This document shows, in pieces, positions 30,567 through 39,815 of a DNA stretch of 64,000 nucleotides. A model generated the notes under the pieces. That model saw only the letters and a list, made by a program, of their open reading frames with translations, ran no database searches and was not told the DNA's origin. This DNA is from Symbiodinium microadriaticum (Eukaryota > Sar > Dinophyceae > Suessiales > Symbiodiniaceae). Numbering within the stretch: position 1 is the first letter of the stretch; every line of letters starts with the position of its first letter. The position numbers and the translations under genes are program-made. The stretch lies in assembly GCA_001939145.1 (NCBI GenBank), contig LSRX01000715.1:9026-73025 (forward strand), read 5' to 3'.

Positions 30567-30609
30567 ATCGGGATTGCAGGGACTTGAAAACCAGATTCGA
30601 GCATTGATG
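30567..30609 (+). CDS. Candidate short exon
   Basis: Acceptor GGAGTTGCAG, residues SGLQGLENQIRALM, donor ATG|GTGAGGG. Both sites are strong. Confidence 0.4.
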
Positions 30610-30935
30610 GTGAGGGGGTGGGCTTCGACTGAGATCCAGACTAAAGGCCAGGGAAAGGCATTGATTTTGAGGTGGACAAAAACAGAGACACAGAAATTAT
30701 CGCTCCCTTTCTTTTTGTTTGCATATGCACTCCACTCTATGTGCGTGTGGATACATCGGTCTTGGCAGTTCACAACTCGAAAGTTCATGTCCATTACTTT
30801 TAGCATGGTAGGTGTGTGATTATTGTCAGTATGTTTTTTTTCGTCAGTATTCTGTCATCAATAACGCGTGTGCTTATTGTTTTCCTTAGCCCCATCAGCA
30901 GGGCTTTCGCAACTAAGTTTCATTCTTGTCACAGC

Positions 30936-31023
30936 ATACCCCAAAGGGTCCTAGGTACTGTTGTGGGGCATACTTCCCCAAATCATAGCAGTAATTCCTA
31001 ATATAGAAACCCTACATTCTACC

Positions 31024-31059
<36 letters not shown>

Positions 31060-31103
31060 GAATGTAGGGTTTCTATATATAGGTACTTTGGACCCTTTGG
31101 GTA
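30936..31103. repeat. C-like palindrome with (TA)n centre
   Basis: Outer inverted ends ACCCCAAAGGGTCC and GGACCCTTTGGG. Inner near-perfect arms ATAGAAACCCTACATTCTAC and GTAGAATGTAGGGTTTCTAT surround a (TA)n loop. Confidence 0.8.
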
Positions 31104-31113
31104 CTACGCCCAG

Positions 31114-31221
31114 GTGCAACGCCTCAGCCAGAAGGCACCGCGGAAAGGTCTGCTGAAGACCCTGGGTGCCAGCGACCCAGGCAGTCAGCGGCCTTCGCCC
31201 TCCCGCGTTATGGTGCTTGGG
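31114..31221 (+). CDS. Exon, 36 codons
   Basis: The acceptor ACTACGCCCAG lies right after the palindrome at 30936. The frame VQRLSQKAPRKGLLKTLGAS and DPGSQRPSPSRVMVLG is exactly 36 codons (phase neutral) and ends with donor GGG|GTCTAC. Basic, Ser/Pro-rich. Product unknown. Confidence 0.55.
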
Positions 31222-31479
31222 GTCTACCCTACGGTCCTATGAACCTTACCTGGACCCCCAAAAAATATGTAGAAGAAGGGCCGGCCTTTTTATAGGTATT
31301 GGGCCATCATTTTACCTACCTTTTGGGTGGTTGAGGTAACCCTTACAGAATCTTAGGGTTTAGGGCTCAGGGTTTCAATCCCCTTGTCTGGCTCCGATGC
31401 AAGCCTTCTCTGAACCCTTATGGTAACCGTAAACACGTTGCTTGTGCCTGGAAATTGAAGTTCTAGGAACCTTTGAGAT

Positions 31480-31838
31480 CCGACCCGACTCTGTCATTAG
31501 ACGCTTATTGGACTAGTAGGGTTTGGGAGGGTGTAATCTACTTGGACTATAGAGCTCCAGAAATTGGTGGTGGTAGGGTTTTTCATGTCCTATATTGGCA
31601 GCATCTCCGGAATTGGAAGATGATCTTCAGGCTTTCGAGAATCATTGTCGAGTTTAGCGTTCCGGCGATTTGAAGGATAAGGAGACTTGCGAAGAATGTC
31701 GGCAGAGTAAGGTAGTATAGGGTCAGAAGAATTAGTATACCTACTCCCCTGAGAGTCCCTCATGCATAATGGACCCTCAAAGGCATCGGAAGAAGTAGAA
31801 CCCAATGCCCTTACTGTCCCTGGGGCCACTATGCTGGA
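31480..31838. other. Possible exon region, unresolved
   Basis: Open frames on both strands (plus: RSDPTLSLDAYWTSRVWEGV; plus, near 31790: EPNALTVPGATMLDTADD). I cannot choose exon limits. The right end abuts a family A element. Confidence 0.3.
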
Positions 31839-31935
31839 TACCGCTGATGATAGAAATCCTGCATTATCCATTATAGCATAATTCCCATAGTTTAGGGACC
31901 TTAAGGTAATGCAGGATTTATATCATCAGGAGTAG
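31839..31935. repeat. Family A element, copy 4
   Basis: TACCGCTGATGATAGAAATC left, ATTTATATCATCAGGAGTAG right. The terminal AG serves as acceptor for the exon at 31936. Confidence 0.8.
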
Positions 31936-32224
31936 TACACCCCCGGGCCCCTGCAACAAACAACAGCAACACGATCAGCTCTGGAAAACAGAAAAGCGAG
32001 TGATCCTTACCCTAAAGGTCCATGTACTCATATAGTATATAATACATTGGCGCTAAAGTTGTCCCTATATAATTAGCTACTTTAGGGCGAAAGTATATCT
32101 ATTTGGGGTACATGGACCCCTAGGGTGCCTAAGTATCGAAGTACAGCTCAAGGATGACTGCTATGCACCTTCCGGTATCCAACTGCGGCCGGATGAGCCC
32201 CGACTGCCTGTGGAGCAACGCTAG
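31936..32224 (+). CDS. Two-exon fragment spliced around a family C element
   Basis: The exon 31936-31999 starts at the AG end of a family A element and encodes YTPGPLQQTTATRSALENRK. Donor A|GTGATC (32000). The intron 32000-32123 is essentially one family C element ending ACCCCTAG. The second exon (32124-32224) continues in phase with CLSIEVQLKDDCYAPSGIQL and RPDEPRLPVEQR to TAG. An alternative frame of the first exon is open but does not join. Product unknown. Confidence 0.5.
32009..32123 (+). repeat. Family C element in intron position
   Basis: CCCTAAAGGTCCATGTACTC left, GGTACATGGACCCCTAG right. Inner TTGGCGCTAAAG and CTTTAGGGCGAAAG. Confidence 0.8.
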
Positions 32225-32453
32225 TAACGTGGGGTTCAGGGTTTCGGCCCTTTCGGCTTCACGGTTAGAGTTTAGAGGTTTTTTTTTTCCGAACTGCGCC
32301 GTCCAGGAATGGCAAGGATGTTGTGTTTCGCGTTTGGGCCCGGGAATGGGAGGGTTTTCTGTCTTGAGCGTTCTGGAGCTTCTGAAGTTTGTAGCTCCAG
32401 GTTTCCTGGTTTACTCCGGTTGTCTGAATAATCCGCAATAAGATACAGATCCC

Positions 32454-32795
32454 CGCGTGTGTGTGTATATATATATACACATGCATATATATATATATAT
32501 ATATACATATGCATGTATATATATACATATATATAAACATATAAATAAATAAATAAGTAAATAAATATAAATATAGATTTAAATATAAATATATATATTT
32601 GTGTATATATATATATATATATATATACGTAGGTATGTATGTATGTATATATATATATATAGACATACACATGTACGTACCTACCTACCTACCTACCTAC
32701 CTACCTACCTACCTACCTACCTACTTACCTACCTACCTACCTACCTACCTACATACATACATACATACATACATACACTCACATACACACTTACA
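32454..32795. repeat. (TA)n, (AAAT)n, (CTAC)n and (CATA)n arrays
   Basis: A compound microsatellite. Tyr/Ile and Pro/Thr/Tyr/Leu open frames on both strands are artefacts. Confidence 0.95.
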
Positions 32796-33066
32796 TACAT
32801 GTACATACAACTTCTTAGCTTGCCACGGTATACATGGTATCGTATGTATGTCTACCGAGACCTCTGTCTAGGTTGTATAGCTAGGTAGACGGCAGATACA
32901 GACCAGAAGCCTTCGAGCAGCTGTCAAGGGTGTATCTAGGGTTTAGGGTTTAGGGATTTCCGATTTCCGGAAATATGGAACCCTCATAGAAATCCTGAGC
33001 CCTACGCCTCCAGAAATAGGGAGCCCTTTGGGTTGTCCTAATTGTCAGGCTCACTGGTCACTCGAA

Positions 33067-33302
33067 TCATGCAGAGGGGGGGGGGGGGTGGAGGTCTTGG
33101 TCTTCAAAGCACTCTCTGAAAGCATGTTTCCTTCTAAACCCTAGATCAAAACGATGCTTCATAAGGTTGCCGTTTTTTGCAAGGCGTTGTCGCGGTGGCG
33201 GGGTGTCGTTACGTTGTATAAGGATGTAGAATGTCCTCGCGGGAGTCTTTGAACAAATAGCCTCTTGGTCTTGCTTTGCACGGAGGAAGGCCTCGACATC
33301 CT
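33067..33302 (-). CDS. Candidate exon on the minus strand
   Basis: Acceptor TAATGCAG (minus), then DVEAFLRAKQDQEAICSKTP and ARTFYILIQRNDTPPPRQRL, KNGNLMKHRFDLGF and RKHAFRECFEDQDLHP. It runs into a poly-C (minus) stretch. About 75 codons with few low-complexity residues until the end. A CTAGGGTTTAGA segment lies inside the frame. Product unknown. Confidence 0.45.
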
Positions 33303-33477
33303 GCATTACTCAAATGGGTTTACAGATCGGCTTGAAGAAGAAGGGCCTTTACCCTAAGTTTCAGGTTGGAGGGGACCTGAAACTACACAATATCTCTCCT
33401 TTGTGTTGTACACTATATACTATATACCATACACTATCTACTAGATACCATACTACAATAGACTAGACTATACCAAT

Positions 33478-33505
33478 ACTATATATATATATATATATAT
33501 ATATA
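33478..33505. repeat. (AT)n microsatellite
   Basis: Thirteen or more AT units. Confidence 0.9.
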
Positions 33506-33544
33506 AAGCCTAGTATCATACAACATGGGGCATTGCCTTGCAAG

Positions 33545-33602
33545 CCTTTGCTCGCCAGATGCCGGCCGGACAGACTGGCAAGTCGCAAACTCAGCAAGAT
33601 GG
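33545..33602 (+). CDS. Candidate exon, Gln-rich
   Basis: Acceptor CTTGCAAG, residues FARQMPAGQTGKSQTQQDG, donor GG|GTACCG. Product unknown. Confidence 0.45.
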
Positions 33603-33650
33603 GTACCGTCCGAAACCCTGAACCCCAATCCCTTAACTCCCAAGATAACT

Positions 33651-33754
33651 ATGAACCTGACTTGGTTGAGGGTTTTGGTGGCAAGGGAACTTCCCTAAAC
33701 CCTAAACCCTAATGAACCTGACTTGGTTGAGGGCTTTGGTGGCAAGGGAACTTC
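33651..33754 (+). repeat. 43-bp direct repeat flanking a telomere-like insert
   Basis: ATGAACCTGACTTGGTTGAG... occurs at 33651-33693 and again at 33712-33754 with one mismatch. The 18-nt spacer CCTAAACCCTAAACCCTA is pure telomere-like repeat. Confidence 0.9.
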
Positions 33755-33880
33755 AAGCTCAGGTGCTCTGACATGTTTGATTGATGCTTACTTGTACGTG
33801 CAGTTCAAGTGTAGTCATGTATCTATCAGCCTAAACGGAGAGGCATGTAACCGCTCTACTGAAGCTACCTCACAGGCCCT

Positions 33881-34165
33881 GTGAAGGTGGTTCTGATGGC
33901 GCACAAGAGTGAGGCACAGAAGCTGGTCGCTTCAATCGCGGACGGAAGCATCGCGACCGCGATGATGAGCTTGCAAGAGGGATGCACACCGGAGATCTTG
34001 CAGCAGCTCCTACCTTCGGCGCAAAGCCCTGCGAGCAGGGATCTTCACGCTGCTGTGAAGCAGCTGGAGCTGCTTCACGGTGTGGTGGACATCTTGCAAG
34101 GCCTTTCCATGCTCAATGATGAAATGTCGGAAGCGCCCTGGACCTCCCATTTAGACCACACTTAG
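33881..34165 (+). CDS. Exon, about 95 codons
   Basis: After acceptor ACCTCACAG (33875) the frame is open to TAG 34163-34165 and encodes KVVLMAHKSEAQKLVASIAD, GSIATAMMSLQEGCTPEILQ, QLLPSAQSPASRDLHAAVKQ and LELLHGVVDILQGLSMLNDE. GC content is higher than the flanks and the pattern is that of a soluble all-helical domain. The true 3' limit may lie before the last dozen codons. No family recognised. Confidence 0.55.
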   Translation: MKVVLMAHKSEAQKLVASIADGSIATAMMSLQEGCTPEILQQLLPSAQSPASRDLHAAVKQLELLHGVVDILQGLSMLNDEMSEAPWTSHLDHT

Positions 34166-34399
34166 ATACAGCCCTGCCTCTAGCCACCCATGAGGCTTCT
34201 CGCATGGAGGCCGAGCAAAGCTTAACAGAAGAGCCCCTAAAGCCTTGAACCCGAAACCCCTGCATAAGACCCTATTGTATGCTAACGGTTTTAGGACTGT
34301 GAAGGGGATACTATACTAATTATTCCAACCCAAACGGTTCCTTTCAGCCCACTTTTGTTTAAGCCCGATGCCCTAAGCCCCAATATCCGAATACCTGGA

Positions 34400-34525
34400 A
34401 TGCCCCAAACTTGCATGTTGACAGAGTTAGTGGCCAGTGCCGATAGGATCGCAGCCTATTCTGTGGTTTCAGGCCCGAACCTGCTCTACCAGAAAAGCCG
34501 AAAGAAACCCTTCATGAACCTTTGA
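34400..34525 (+). CDS. Candidate terminal exon, 41 codons
   Basis: ATG 34400 to TGA 34525: MPQTCMLTELVASADRIAAY, SVVSGPNLLYQKSRKKPFMN and a last Leu. The ATG may be internal to an exon entered through an acceptor such as TTGACAG. Product unknown. Confidence 0.5.
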   Translation: MPQTCMLTELVASADRIAAYSVVSGPNLLYQKSRKKPFMNL

Positions 34526-34559
34526 GGGCCTCGCCCGTCGAGGAGTGAAGCAACTCTAT

Positions 34560-35090
34560 AGTGTACCTGCAAAACCCCTGACTGGATCTAAATCCCAAAC
34601 CCTAAGCCGCAAAGCCCCAAGCATAAATCCCGAAATCCTACACAAATCCCGAAACCCTGGACGGTATACCGCCAAACCCTACAAACCCCTAATCTGCAAG
34701 GCAGAACAGAACGACAACTAAACCTATCCTTGCCATAGTTATAGTATGACACCCCTCAAACCCCAGTGCAATGGAAGCTTTCCAAGACTAAACCCTTAGC
34801 CCTGAAGCCCAGTATGGCCCAGCACCCTATAGCCTTAAGGCTTAGCCCCAAAGGCTCTGAACCCTAAACCCTGAAGGCTTAACCCAACACCCGCAAAGAC
34901 CGAATAGAACCCATACAGAAAGAGTCATAGAATCCGAACCCAAAACCCTAAGCTGTAAATCCGAAAACCGTCTATATAGATATCTACAAAGCCCTTGAAG
35001 GAACCCTCAAACGCCAAGCCTGAACTCCCTTTTGAACCCTAAACCCTAAATAATTGAAGGACTCCTTTCAGAAACCTTAATGGGCTGGAG
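34560..35090 (-). repeat. Very degenerate CCCTAAA-like tract
   Basis: Over 500 bp of AACCCTAAGCC, AAACCC and similar words with unit variation, all C-rich on the plus strand. No exon seen. Confidence 0.65.
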
Positions 35091-35162
35091 GAGCCCAGAA
35101 CCTTAAACTGCCGAGAGCGCCGCTGACCATTTGCATGGGCGCTCGAGGCTCCGACCGAGGCC

Positions 35163-35184
35163 CCGGGAGGGTAAAGCCTCCCGG
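35163..35184 (+). other. Short GC-rich hairpin
   Basis: CCGGGAGG, loop GTAAAG, CCTCCCGG. A perfect 8-bp stem. It could be chance or a local structural element. Confidence 0.6.
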
Positions 35185-35206
35185 TAGACGAGGACACCCA
35201 GCCCCG

Positions 35207-35640
35207 CTATTGACCTCTTGCCGTTAAGCAACAAAGAAGGACCCCAAACCCACGACCATCCAGGTGGTTTTGGTCTGTCCTAGCAGGTCTGGGGGTACCC
35301 CCAAAAGGGTCTGGGGCCCCAGCTGGCAGATTTCGTTGGGATGCGGGGCCTTTGGGCCGGTTCCAGGCCACACATTTTTGGCAGTTTTTAGGTTTTACGA
35401 TGGCCCAGCCTGACAGATTCCAGGAACCCGGTGCTACCCGCAGCGGGGTCTGGGGCCCCAGGCCTGGCATTCCCTGCCTGCCATTGCCCTGCCCAGATCC
35501 GTCTTGGCAAAGGGCCACAGCCTCTTCTCGAAAAGTCGTCGTGCTTTGCTATGCTTTCGAGCAACCCTGACAGGGTGCGAGAGGCGTTGTGTTTGTTGGG
35601 AACCCTTGCTTCTCGTCAAGCGGCCGCCACAGGCCGCGAG
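35207..35640. other. GC-rich segment with internal repeat
   Basis: GGGTCTGGGGCCCCAG occurs at 35308 and 35446. Open frames exist on both strands (minus to 35949), but splice sites are not evident. Confidence 0.4.
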
Positions 35641-35644
35641 GACC

Positions 35645-35885
35645 CACAACCCGACAGTAATCCATTTCAGCTCCGTTTTGCTGTGAAACACACATTTTCT
35701 GCAGAGCTGTGAGGGGAAGCAGAGAGCAAGAAAGCCCCCCTTGAGGGGGGTTTGGGGGGTGAACCCTAAACCCCAATTGAGAATAGTTGGGGTGGTTGGG
35801 GCGGGACTGATGGCTGACACAAGCGCGCGATTAGTGGGTGCGCCCCTATTCCTAAAGTAAAAGGCGCACCCACCACGCGCACACT
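35645..35885 (+). repeat. Dispersed repeat family J, copy 2
   Basis: Contains GGAAGCAGAGAGCAAGAAAGC, GAATAGTTGGGGTGGTTGGG, CGGGACT, and the inverted pair GTGGGTGCGCC/GGCGCACCCAC around CCTATTCCTAAAGTAAAA. It matches 7060-7275. Confidence 0.65.
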
Positions 35886-35894
35886 GTCTACACA

Positions 35895-35990
35895 CCTTGA
35901 ACCCTAAACCCCAAACCCTAAACCCCAAACCCCAAACCCTAGACCCCAAACCCTAAATTAAACCCCAAACCCCAAACCACAAACCCGAAC
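35895..35990 (-). repeat. CCCTAAA/CCCCAAA array
   Basis: C-rich telomere-like units left of the exon at 36002. Confidence 0.85.
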
Positions 35991-36001
35991 CCGGACACCT
36001 T

Positions 36002-36073
36002 CCAAGGCCCAGCTCTTTCGACCGCTTCGCCGGACAGAGCCCCGCCGCGGTCTTCGCCCGGGCTGCCCAGGGG
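36002..36073 (+). CDS. Candidate exon ending at a family A element
   Basis: Acceptor TTCCAAG, frame PSSFDRFAGQSPAAVFARAA then QGN, ending beside CTACGGTTG. A second frame (AQLFRPLRRTEPRRGLRPGC) is open but Arg-rich. Product unknown. Confidence 0.4.
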
Positions 36074-36075
36074 AA

Positions 36076-36185
36076 CTACGGTTGATGATATAAATCCTGC
36101 ACTACCTTAAGGACCCTAAACTATGGGAATTATGGTATATATATTCCCTATTTTGGGTAATGCAGGAATATATCATCAACCGTAG
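36076..36185. repeat. Family A element, copy 5 (inverted core)
   Basis: CTACGGTTGATGATATAAAT left, ATATATCATCAACCGTAG right. The core reads ACCTTAAGGACCCTAAACTA, reverse to copies 2-4. Confidence 0.9.
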
Positions 36186-36189
36186 GACG

Positions 36190-36325
36190 GAATTTTGGTT
36201 TAGGGTTGAGGGTTTAGGGCTTTGGGGTTTAGGGTTTAGGGTTTAGGGCTTGGGGGTTTAGGGTTTAGGGCTTTGGGGGTTTTGGGTTTATAGGGGTTTG
36301 GGGTTTAGGGTTAGGGTTTTGGTTT
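36190..36325 (+). repeat. TTTAGGG-like array
   Basis: GGGTTTAGGG units with GCTTTGGGG variants. Confidence 0.85.
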
Positions 36326-36431
36326 GCGTCGGGGCTTTATGGGCCCTTAAAGGGTCTTCATAGGATGGTAACGGATGATAGGCCACAGGGTATTGTAGCG
36401 GTTTTGTCGGTGGGTTGTAGTTCGAAGGGTT

Positions 36432-36515
36432 TTGATAGTACTTTACCACCACAACGAAGCTCAACAAAGCCACAAATCGCCTTCGCAAGCTTGCAACGCC
36501 TCCAGAATCACGAAA
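36432..36515 (+). CDS. Candidate exon
   Basis: Two frames open; one reads TTKLNKATNRLRKLATPPES, the other LYHHNEAQQSHKSPSQACNA. Right flank turns into CCCTAAA-like DNA. Unresolved. Confidence 0.3.
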
Positions 36516-36798
36516 CCTGAGCCCCTATATACCCGGAACCCTAAACCCAAACGCTCTACCGTGAACCCTAAACCCTCAACCCCCAAACCCTGCAGCCTCG
36601 TAAGACTCTCGGGCCCTGCAGAAAATGAGTTCAAGCAAAACCTGAACCCTAAACCCTGAACCCTAAACGCTAAACCCCTTAAGCCCTAAACTCCTAAACC
36701 CCCAAACCCTAAACCCCTAAAGACCTAAACCCCGAAACTCCTAAACCCCTAAAGCCCTGAAGCCCTAAACCCCGAACCCCAAACCCCCGAATCCCAAG

Positions 36799-36886
36799 AT
36801 GCCGCCAAGAGCAAGGACGGCTACTGCGATCCTGCCTCGCTCCGGCGGCCGACAGAGGCCTTGAAGATCTTTTTTGTAGAAGCCTG
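36799..36886 (+). CDS. Exon, 29 codons
   Basis: Acceptor AATCCCAAG, frame AAKSKDGYCDPASLRRPTEA and LKIFFVEAW, donor TG|GTTAGG at 36887. CCCTAAA-like DNA on the left and TTTAGGG-like DNA on the right. Good charge balance and aromatic content. Product unknown. Confidence 0.55.
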
Positions 36887-37120
36887 GTTAGGGTTTTGGG
36901 GCCTAGGGATTTGGGGTTTAGGGATTTAGGGATTTGGGGTTCGGGGATTTAGGGTTTAGTGGCTTAGGGGTCCTTGGATTTGATTTGGTGTTTAGGGTTT
37001 CGGGCTTGACATGGGGTTTAGGGTTTCGGGTTTCAATCTGCAATACTATTCTTTTGAAGGTTCCAAGTCTGTAGTACTGTGCCTCTTAAGGTTCCCTTTT
37101 TCTACCGCTATTCTTCAAAC

Positions 37121-37222
37121 AGGTAGTTCTCTAAATCAGGGTCCTTTTTTGGGTCCCCGATAGTACGGCACCCTTATAAAAGGGACCCTAAAAGGGGCCC
37201 GAATTTAGATAACTTCCCGAAT
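37121..37222. repeat. Family E palindromic element, copy 1
   Basis: AGGTAGTTCTCTAAATCAGG left and CCCGAATTTAGATAACTTCC right; core AGTACGGCACCCTTATAAAA. Confidence 0.8.
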
Positions 37223-37258
37223 ATACCCAAACCGTAATCTAGTTGTTGAGGCGGCTCA

Positions 37259-37334
37259 TTGACCGGTTCTTCTGGGGCTTTGTACGAGCAAGCTTCTTAC
37301 AGGCAGTGTTTCAGTATTTATTTCAGATCTGCCA
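37259..37334 (+). CDS. Candidate exon left of a family D element
   Basis: Open frame TGSSGALYEQASYRQCFSIY then FRSAK, up to the element at 37338. No clear GT at the junction (AAATATAGGGG). Confidence 0.35.
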
Positions 37335-37337
37335 AAT

Positions 37338-37449
37338 ATAGGGGCCTAGATAATTACCCATTATTTCTTTGGGGGTCCATTATTATAACTATAGTAAAGT
37401 ATACCCCCAAAACCCTATTCCAACTATTAAGGGCCCCTACATTATATAG
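37338..37449. repeat. Family D element
   Basis: TATAGGGGCCTAGATAATTA left, TATTAAGGGCCCCTACATTA right, followed by TATAG. Confidence 0.85.
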
Positions 37450-37578
37450 AGTCTCCACTGTAGTTCTTTCTCGGGGGGTTACTACTTAGGATCCTTTCAG
37501 GCCAAGAAAAGAGCTACACCCAAAACCCGAAGCCCTAAAGCCTAAAACGCACAAAATGGGAATACGACAATGGCAAAC

Positions 37579-37680
37579 TACCCATAGGCCCCTAAGAGTT
37601 CCTTAAGTGGGATTACCTTATAGGCTTATTAGGGTTCCAAATATAAACCATGAAAGGGAACTACTTAGGGGCCTATGGGT
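37579..37680. repeat. Family B element
   Basis: TACCCATAGGCCCCTAAGAG left, CTACTTAGGGGCCTATGGGT right. ATAG follows and serves as acceptor for the exon at 37685. Confidence 0.85.
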
Positions 37681-37684
37681 ATAG

Positions 37685-37740
37685 GTGGACGACGTCAGAC
37701 CCGTATCCGAGATCCATGATGACAACCGGTTCTATCTAGG
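37685..37740 (+). CDS. Exon behind a family B element
   Basis: Acceptor GGGTATAG formed by the element's end. Frame VDDVRPVSEIHDDNRFYL, donor GG|GTTTAGGG. Acidic, protein-like. Product unknown. Confidence 0.5.
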
Positions 37741-37954
37741 GTTTAGGGCCTAGGGTTTATGAAGATCCCGGCAACCCCATGGGTTTAGGGTTTAGTTTAG
37801 GGGTGCAACTTTAACTGGCATCTCATCTAAAAGCTGCAACCATGTCTTTCAATCCCAGAGAGATTTCAGGTGAATTCGCTACAGAGCCCTATGTACATCT
37901 ACACCCCCAAACCCTGAAGCCGAAACCCTAAAAGCTAAACCCTACACCCTCTGA

Positions 37955-38002
37955 ACCGTCTGCTTCCGCCAGCGCTGCGCTCGTTGTCTAGGACATTTTC
38001 AG
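37955..38002 (+). CDS. Candidate short exon
   Basis: RLLPPALRSLSRTFS-like frame ending in TTTTCAG|GTGGGT, a strong donor. Left flank CCCTAAA-like. The acceptor is not obvious. Confidence 0.35.
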
Positions 38003-38058
38003 GTGGGTGGTTACCGTTATGGAAGCCTTATAGAAGGTCTATACACCTTACCTTATAG

Positions 38059-38175
38059 AAGCCCTACCCTAAGGGTCCATATACACTGCCATTATGGAAT
38101 TATGTCCCAAAATACCATCCTCATTAGGGTTTTTGGGGACCTAGTTCCATAATAGTAGTATAGATGGACCCTCTT
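38059..38175. repeat. Family C-like element
   Basis: ACCCTAAGGGTCCATATACAC left, AGATGGACCCTCTTGG right. Inner TATGGAATTATGTCCC and ACCTAGTTCCATAATA. Confidence 0.7.
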
Positions 38176-38228
38176 GGATATACTTATACCCTAAACTCCC
38201 CACCTGTAGTTTCTTTTAGCTTTGTCAG

Positions 38229-38293
38229 GCCCGCAGCAAACCTTGAGCCGCTGGGAAGTCGGATGCCGGGGCGCCTTCAGGGGCCAACTCCAG
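38229..38293 (+). CDS. Candidate exon
   Basis: Acceptor CTTTGTCAG, frame PQQTLSRWEVGCRGAFRGQL then Q. The donor is unclear. Product unknown. Confidence 0.35.
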
Positions 38294-38569
38294 AAACCCT
38301 TCCTTTTTTGGGGGGTTTTGGGTTTTGAGCTTAGGGTACTTATATAGGGCTCCTTACGATGCGTTGCTTGTATAAGTTTTTTGAGGCAGATAGGCTCTTT
38401 TTTTGGCTATTTGGAGTTTTGGTAAGGGTTACTATATAAGGCCCAGGAAGATGGCTATTTTTACTATGTATGTGTTGCTATATGGGAGACTATAATTACG
38501 GTTTACAATACAAGGGTTGCTTTGAGTGTCTTGTTTCAGTTGATGATATCCCTACTTCGAAAGACGTAC

Positions 38570-38755
38570 CAAAAAAGAAACCCTCTAGAGAAACCCTAAA
38601 AACCTTAAAGCCCTAAACCCTCAAACCTTAAAGCCCTAAAGCGCCAAACCATGAAACCCTAGAGCCCTAAACCCTAAAAGCGCTAAACCCTAAAGCCCCA
38701 AAGCCCGAGACCCTGAAGCCCTAAATCTCTAAGCCCTAAACCCCTAGATCAAATA
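38570..38755 (-). repeat. CCCTAAA-like tract
   Basis: AACCCTAAAG, AAAGCCCTAAA and similar, left of the exon at 38772. Confidence 0.8.
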
Positions 38756-38771
38756 CTTTCTTGGCCTTCAG

Positions 38772-38856
38772 GTCGCTAGTTGGTCGCAGCTCTCTTCCTC
38801 TTCGGTAGCTGGCCGCCCCCCGCACACGGGAAAAAAAGCAGCCGCTACGATTCCGG
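38772..38856 (+). CDS. Exon, Ser-rich
   Basis: Acceptor TTGGCCTTCAG, frame VASWSQLSSSSVAGRPPHTG and KKAAATIP, donor G|GTTTATAAA. CCCTAAA-like DNA left, TTTAGGG-like DNA right. Product unknown. Confidence 0.5.
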
Positions 38857-38956
38857 GTTTATAAATCAAGATTCAGAGGTTTGGGTTTAAGGTTTCGGGG
38901 TTTGGGTTCTTGTAAACTTTCCTTTGGGTTCAGGGCTTCCTTGTCATAGTAAGGGA

Positions 38957-39063
38957 CGCATTTGGGGGTTTCCGAAAATAGTACCTTAAATAGTAGGATT
39001 CTTATGAAAAAGGATCCCCAAAATAGGGTACCCCGAATTGTCGGAAACTGCCATTTGGGTCGA
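38957..39063. repeat. Family G element, copy 2
   Basis: ATTTGGGGGTTTCCGAAAAT left, TGTCGGAAACTGCCATTTGG right; core AGGATTCTTATGAAAAAGGA. Confidence 0.75.
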
Positions 39064-39129
39064 GGGTTTGGGGCTGTCCGCTTTGGGGTTTAAGGATGGG
39101 TGGACCTGAGGTTAGGGGTTTCGGCTCTA

Positions 39130-39245
39130 GGCTTTCGGGTTTTTGGAGGTTTAGGATTTAGGGTTTAGGGCTGATAGGGTTTAGGGTTTAGGGCTAAGGG
39201 TTTAGAGTTAAGGGATTAGGGTTATGGGTTAAGGGTTTAGGGTCT
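39130..39245 (+). repeat. TTTAGGG-like array
   Basis: TTTAGGG units with AAGGGTTTAGAG variants. Confidence 0.85.
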
Positions 39246-39346
39246 TAGTTTTCATGCTAATTGTCAGAATCGCAATCAGTAAGGTCTTGCGGCTCGTGCA
39301 CCAACACCAACAGTAACAAGCGCCTTGTCGATCAACAATCGTCAGC

Positions 39347-39483
39347 TCAAGTCTGGCCATCGCGCAACTCTTGCCTGATGTCAGCAAGAGTCCGTCTTTC
39401 GTCTTTGAGTTTAGAGATTTCGCTAGTAGATTTAAAGTAGTGGGAGTGTCTCTGCTGGGGAGCGCTTCTGCGGCTGTGGAAGT
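39347..39483 (-). CDS. Terminal exon on the minus strand, helical
   Basis: Read on the minus strand, the frame gives SRRSAPQQRHSHYFKSTSEI and SKLKDERRTLADIRQELRDG then QT and TGA. The last 25 residues have the heptad-like charge pattern of a coiled coil. An acceptor CTTCCACAG lies at the start. A TTTAGGG-like array lies to its left, unlike most exons here. Product unknown. Confidence 0.5.
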
Positions 39484-39815
39484 CGGAGATATCTGTGTTG
39501 ATTAACTAGACTAACTGGTACTGTACTATCACAACCTAAACCCGAGCTATATACTTTCCATCGTAGTTCCTGTTTTGGCTTAAGAAGTTCTATATTTACG
39601 ATCCTATAAGGTAACCCCAAACACGGCATGGAGACTATAGGCAAACCCTGAACCCTGTGAGTATCTTTCAGCAACCATTCCCCTAAACCCTAAAGCCTAA
39701 ACCCTCAATCTCGTCGACGGCCAAGCACAGACTTTCAATCCCAGAAGGCACTTAGATCCTCCCATAAACCCTGAACCCAAGCCCTCAAACCCTAAAGCCC
39801 TACGGCCTAAGCCAG

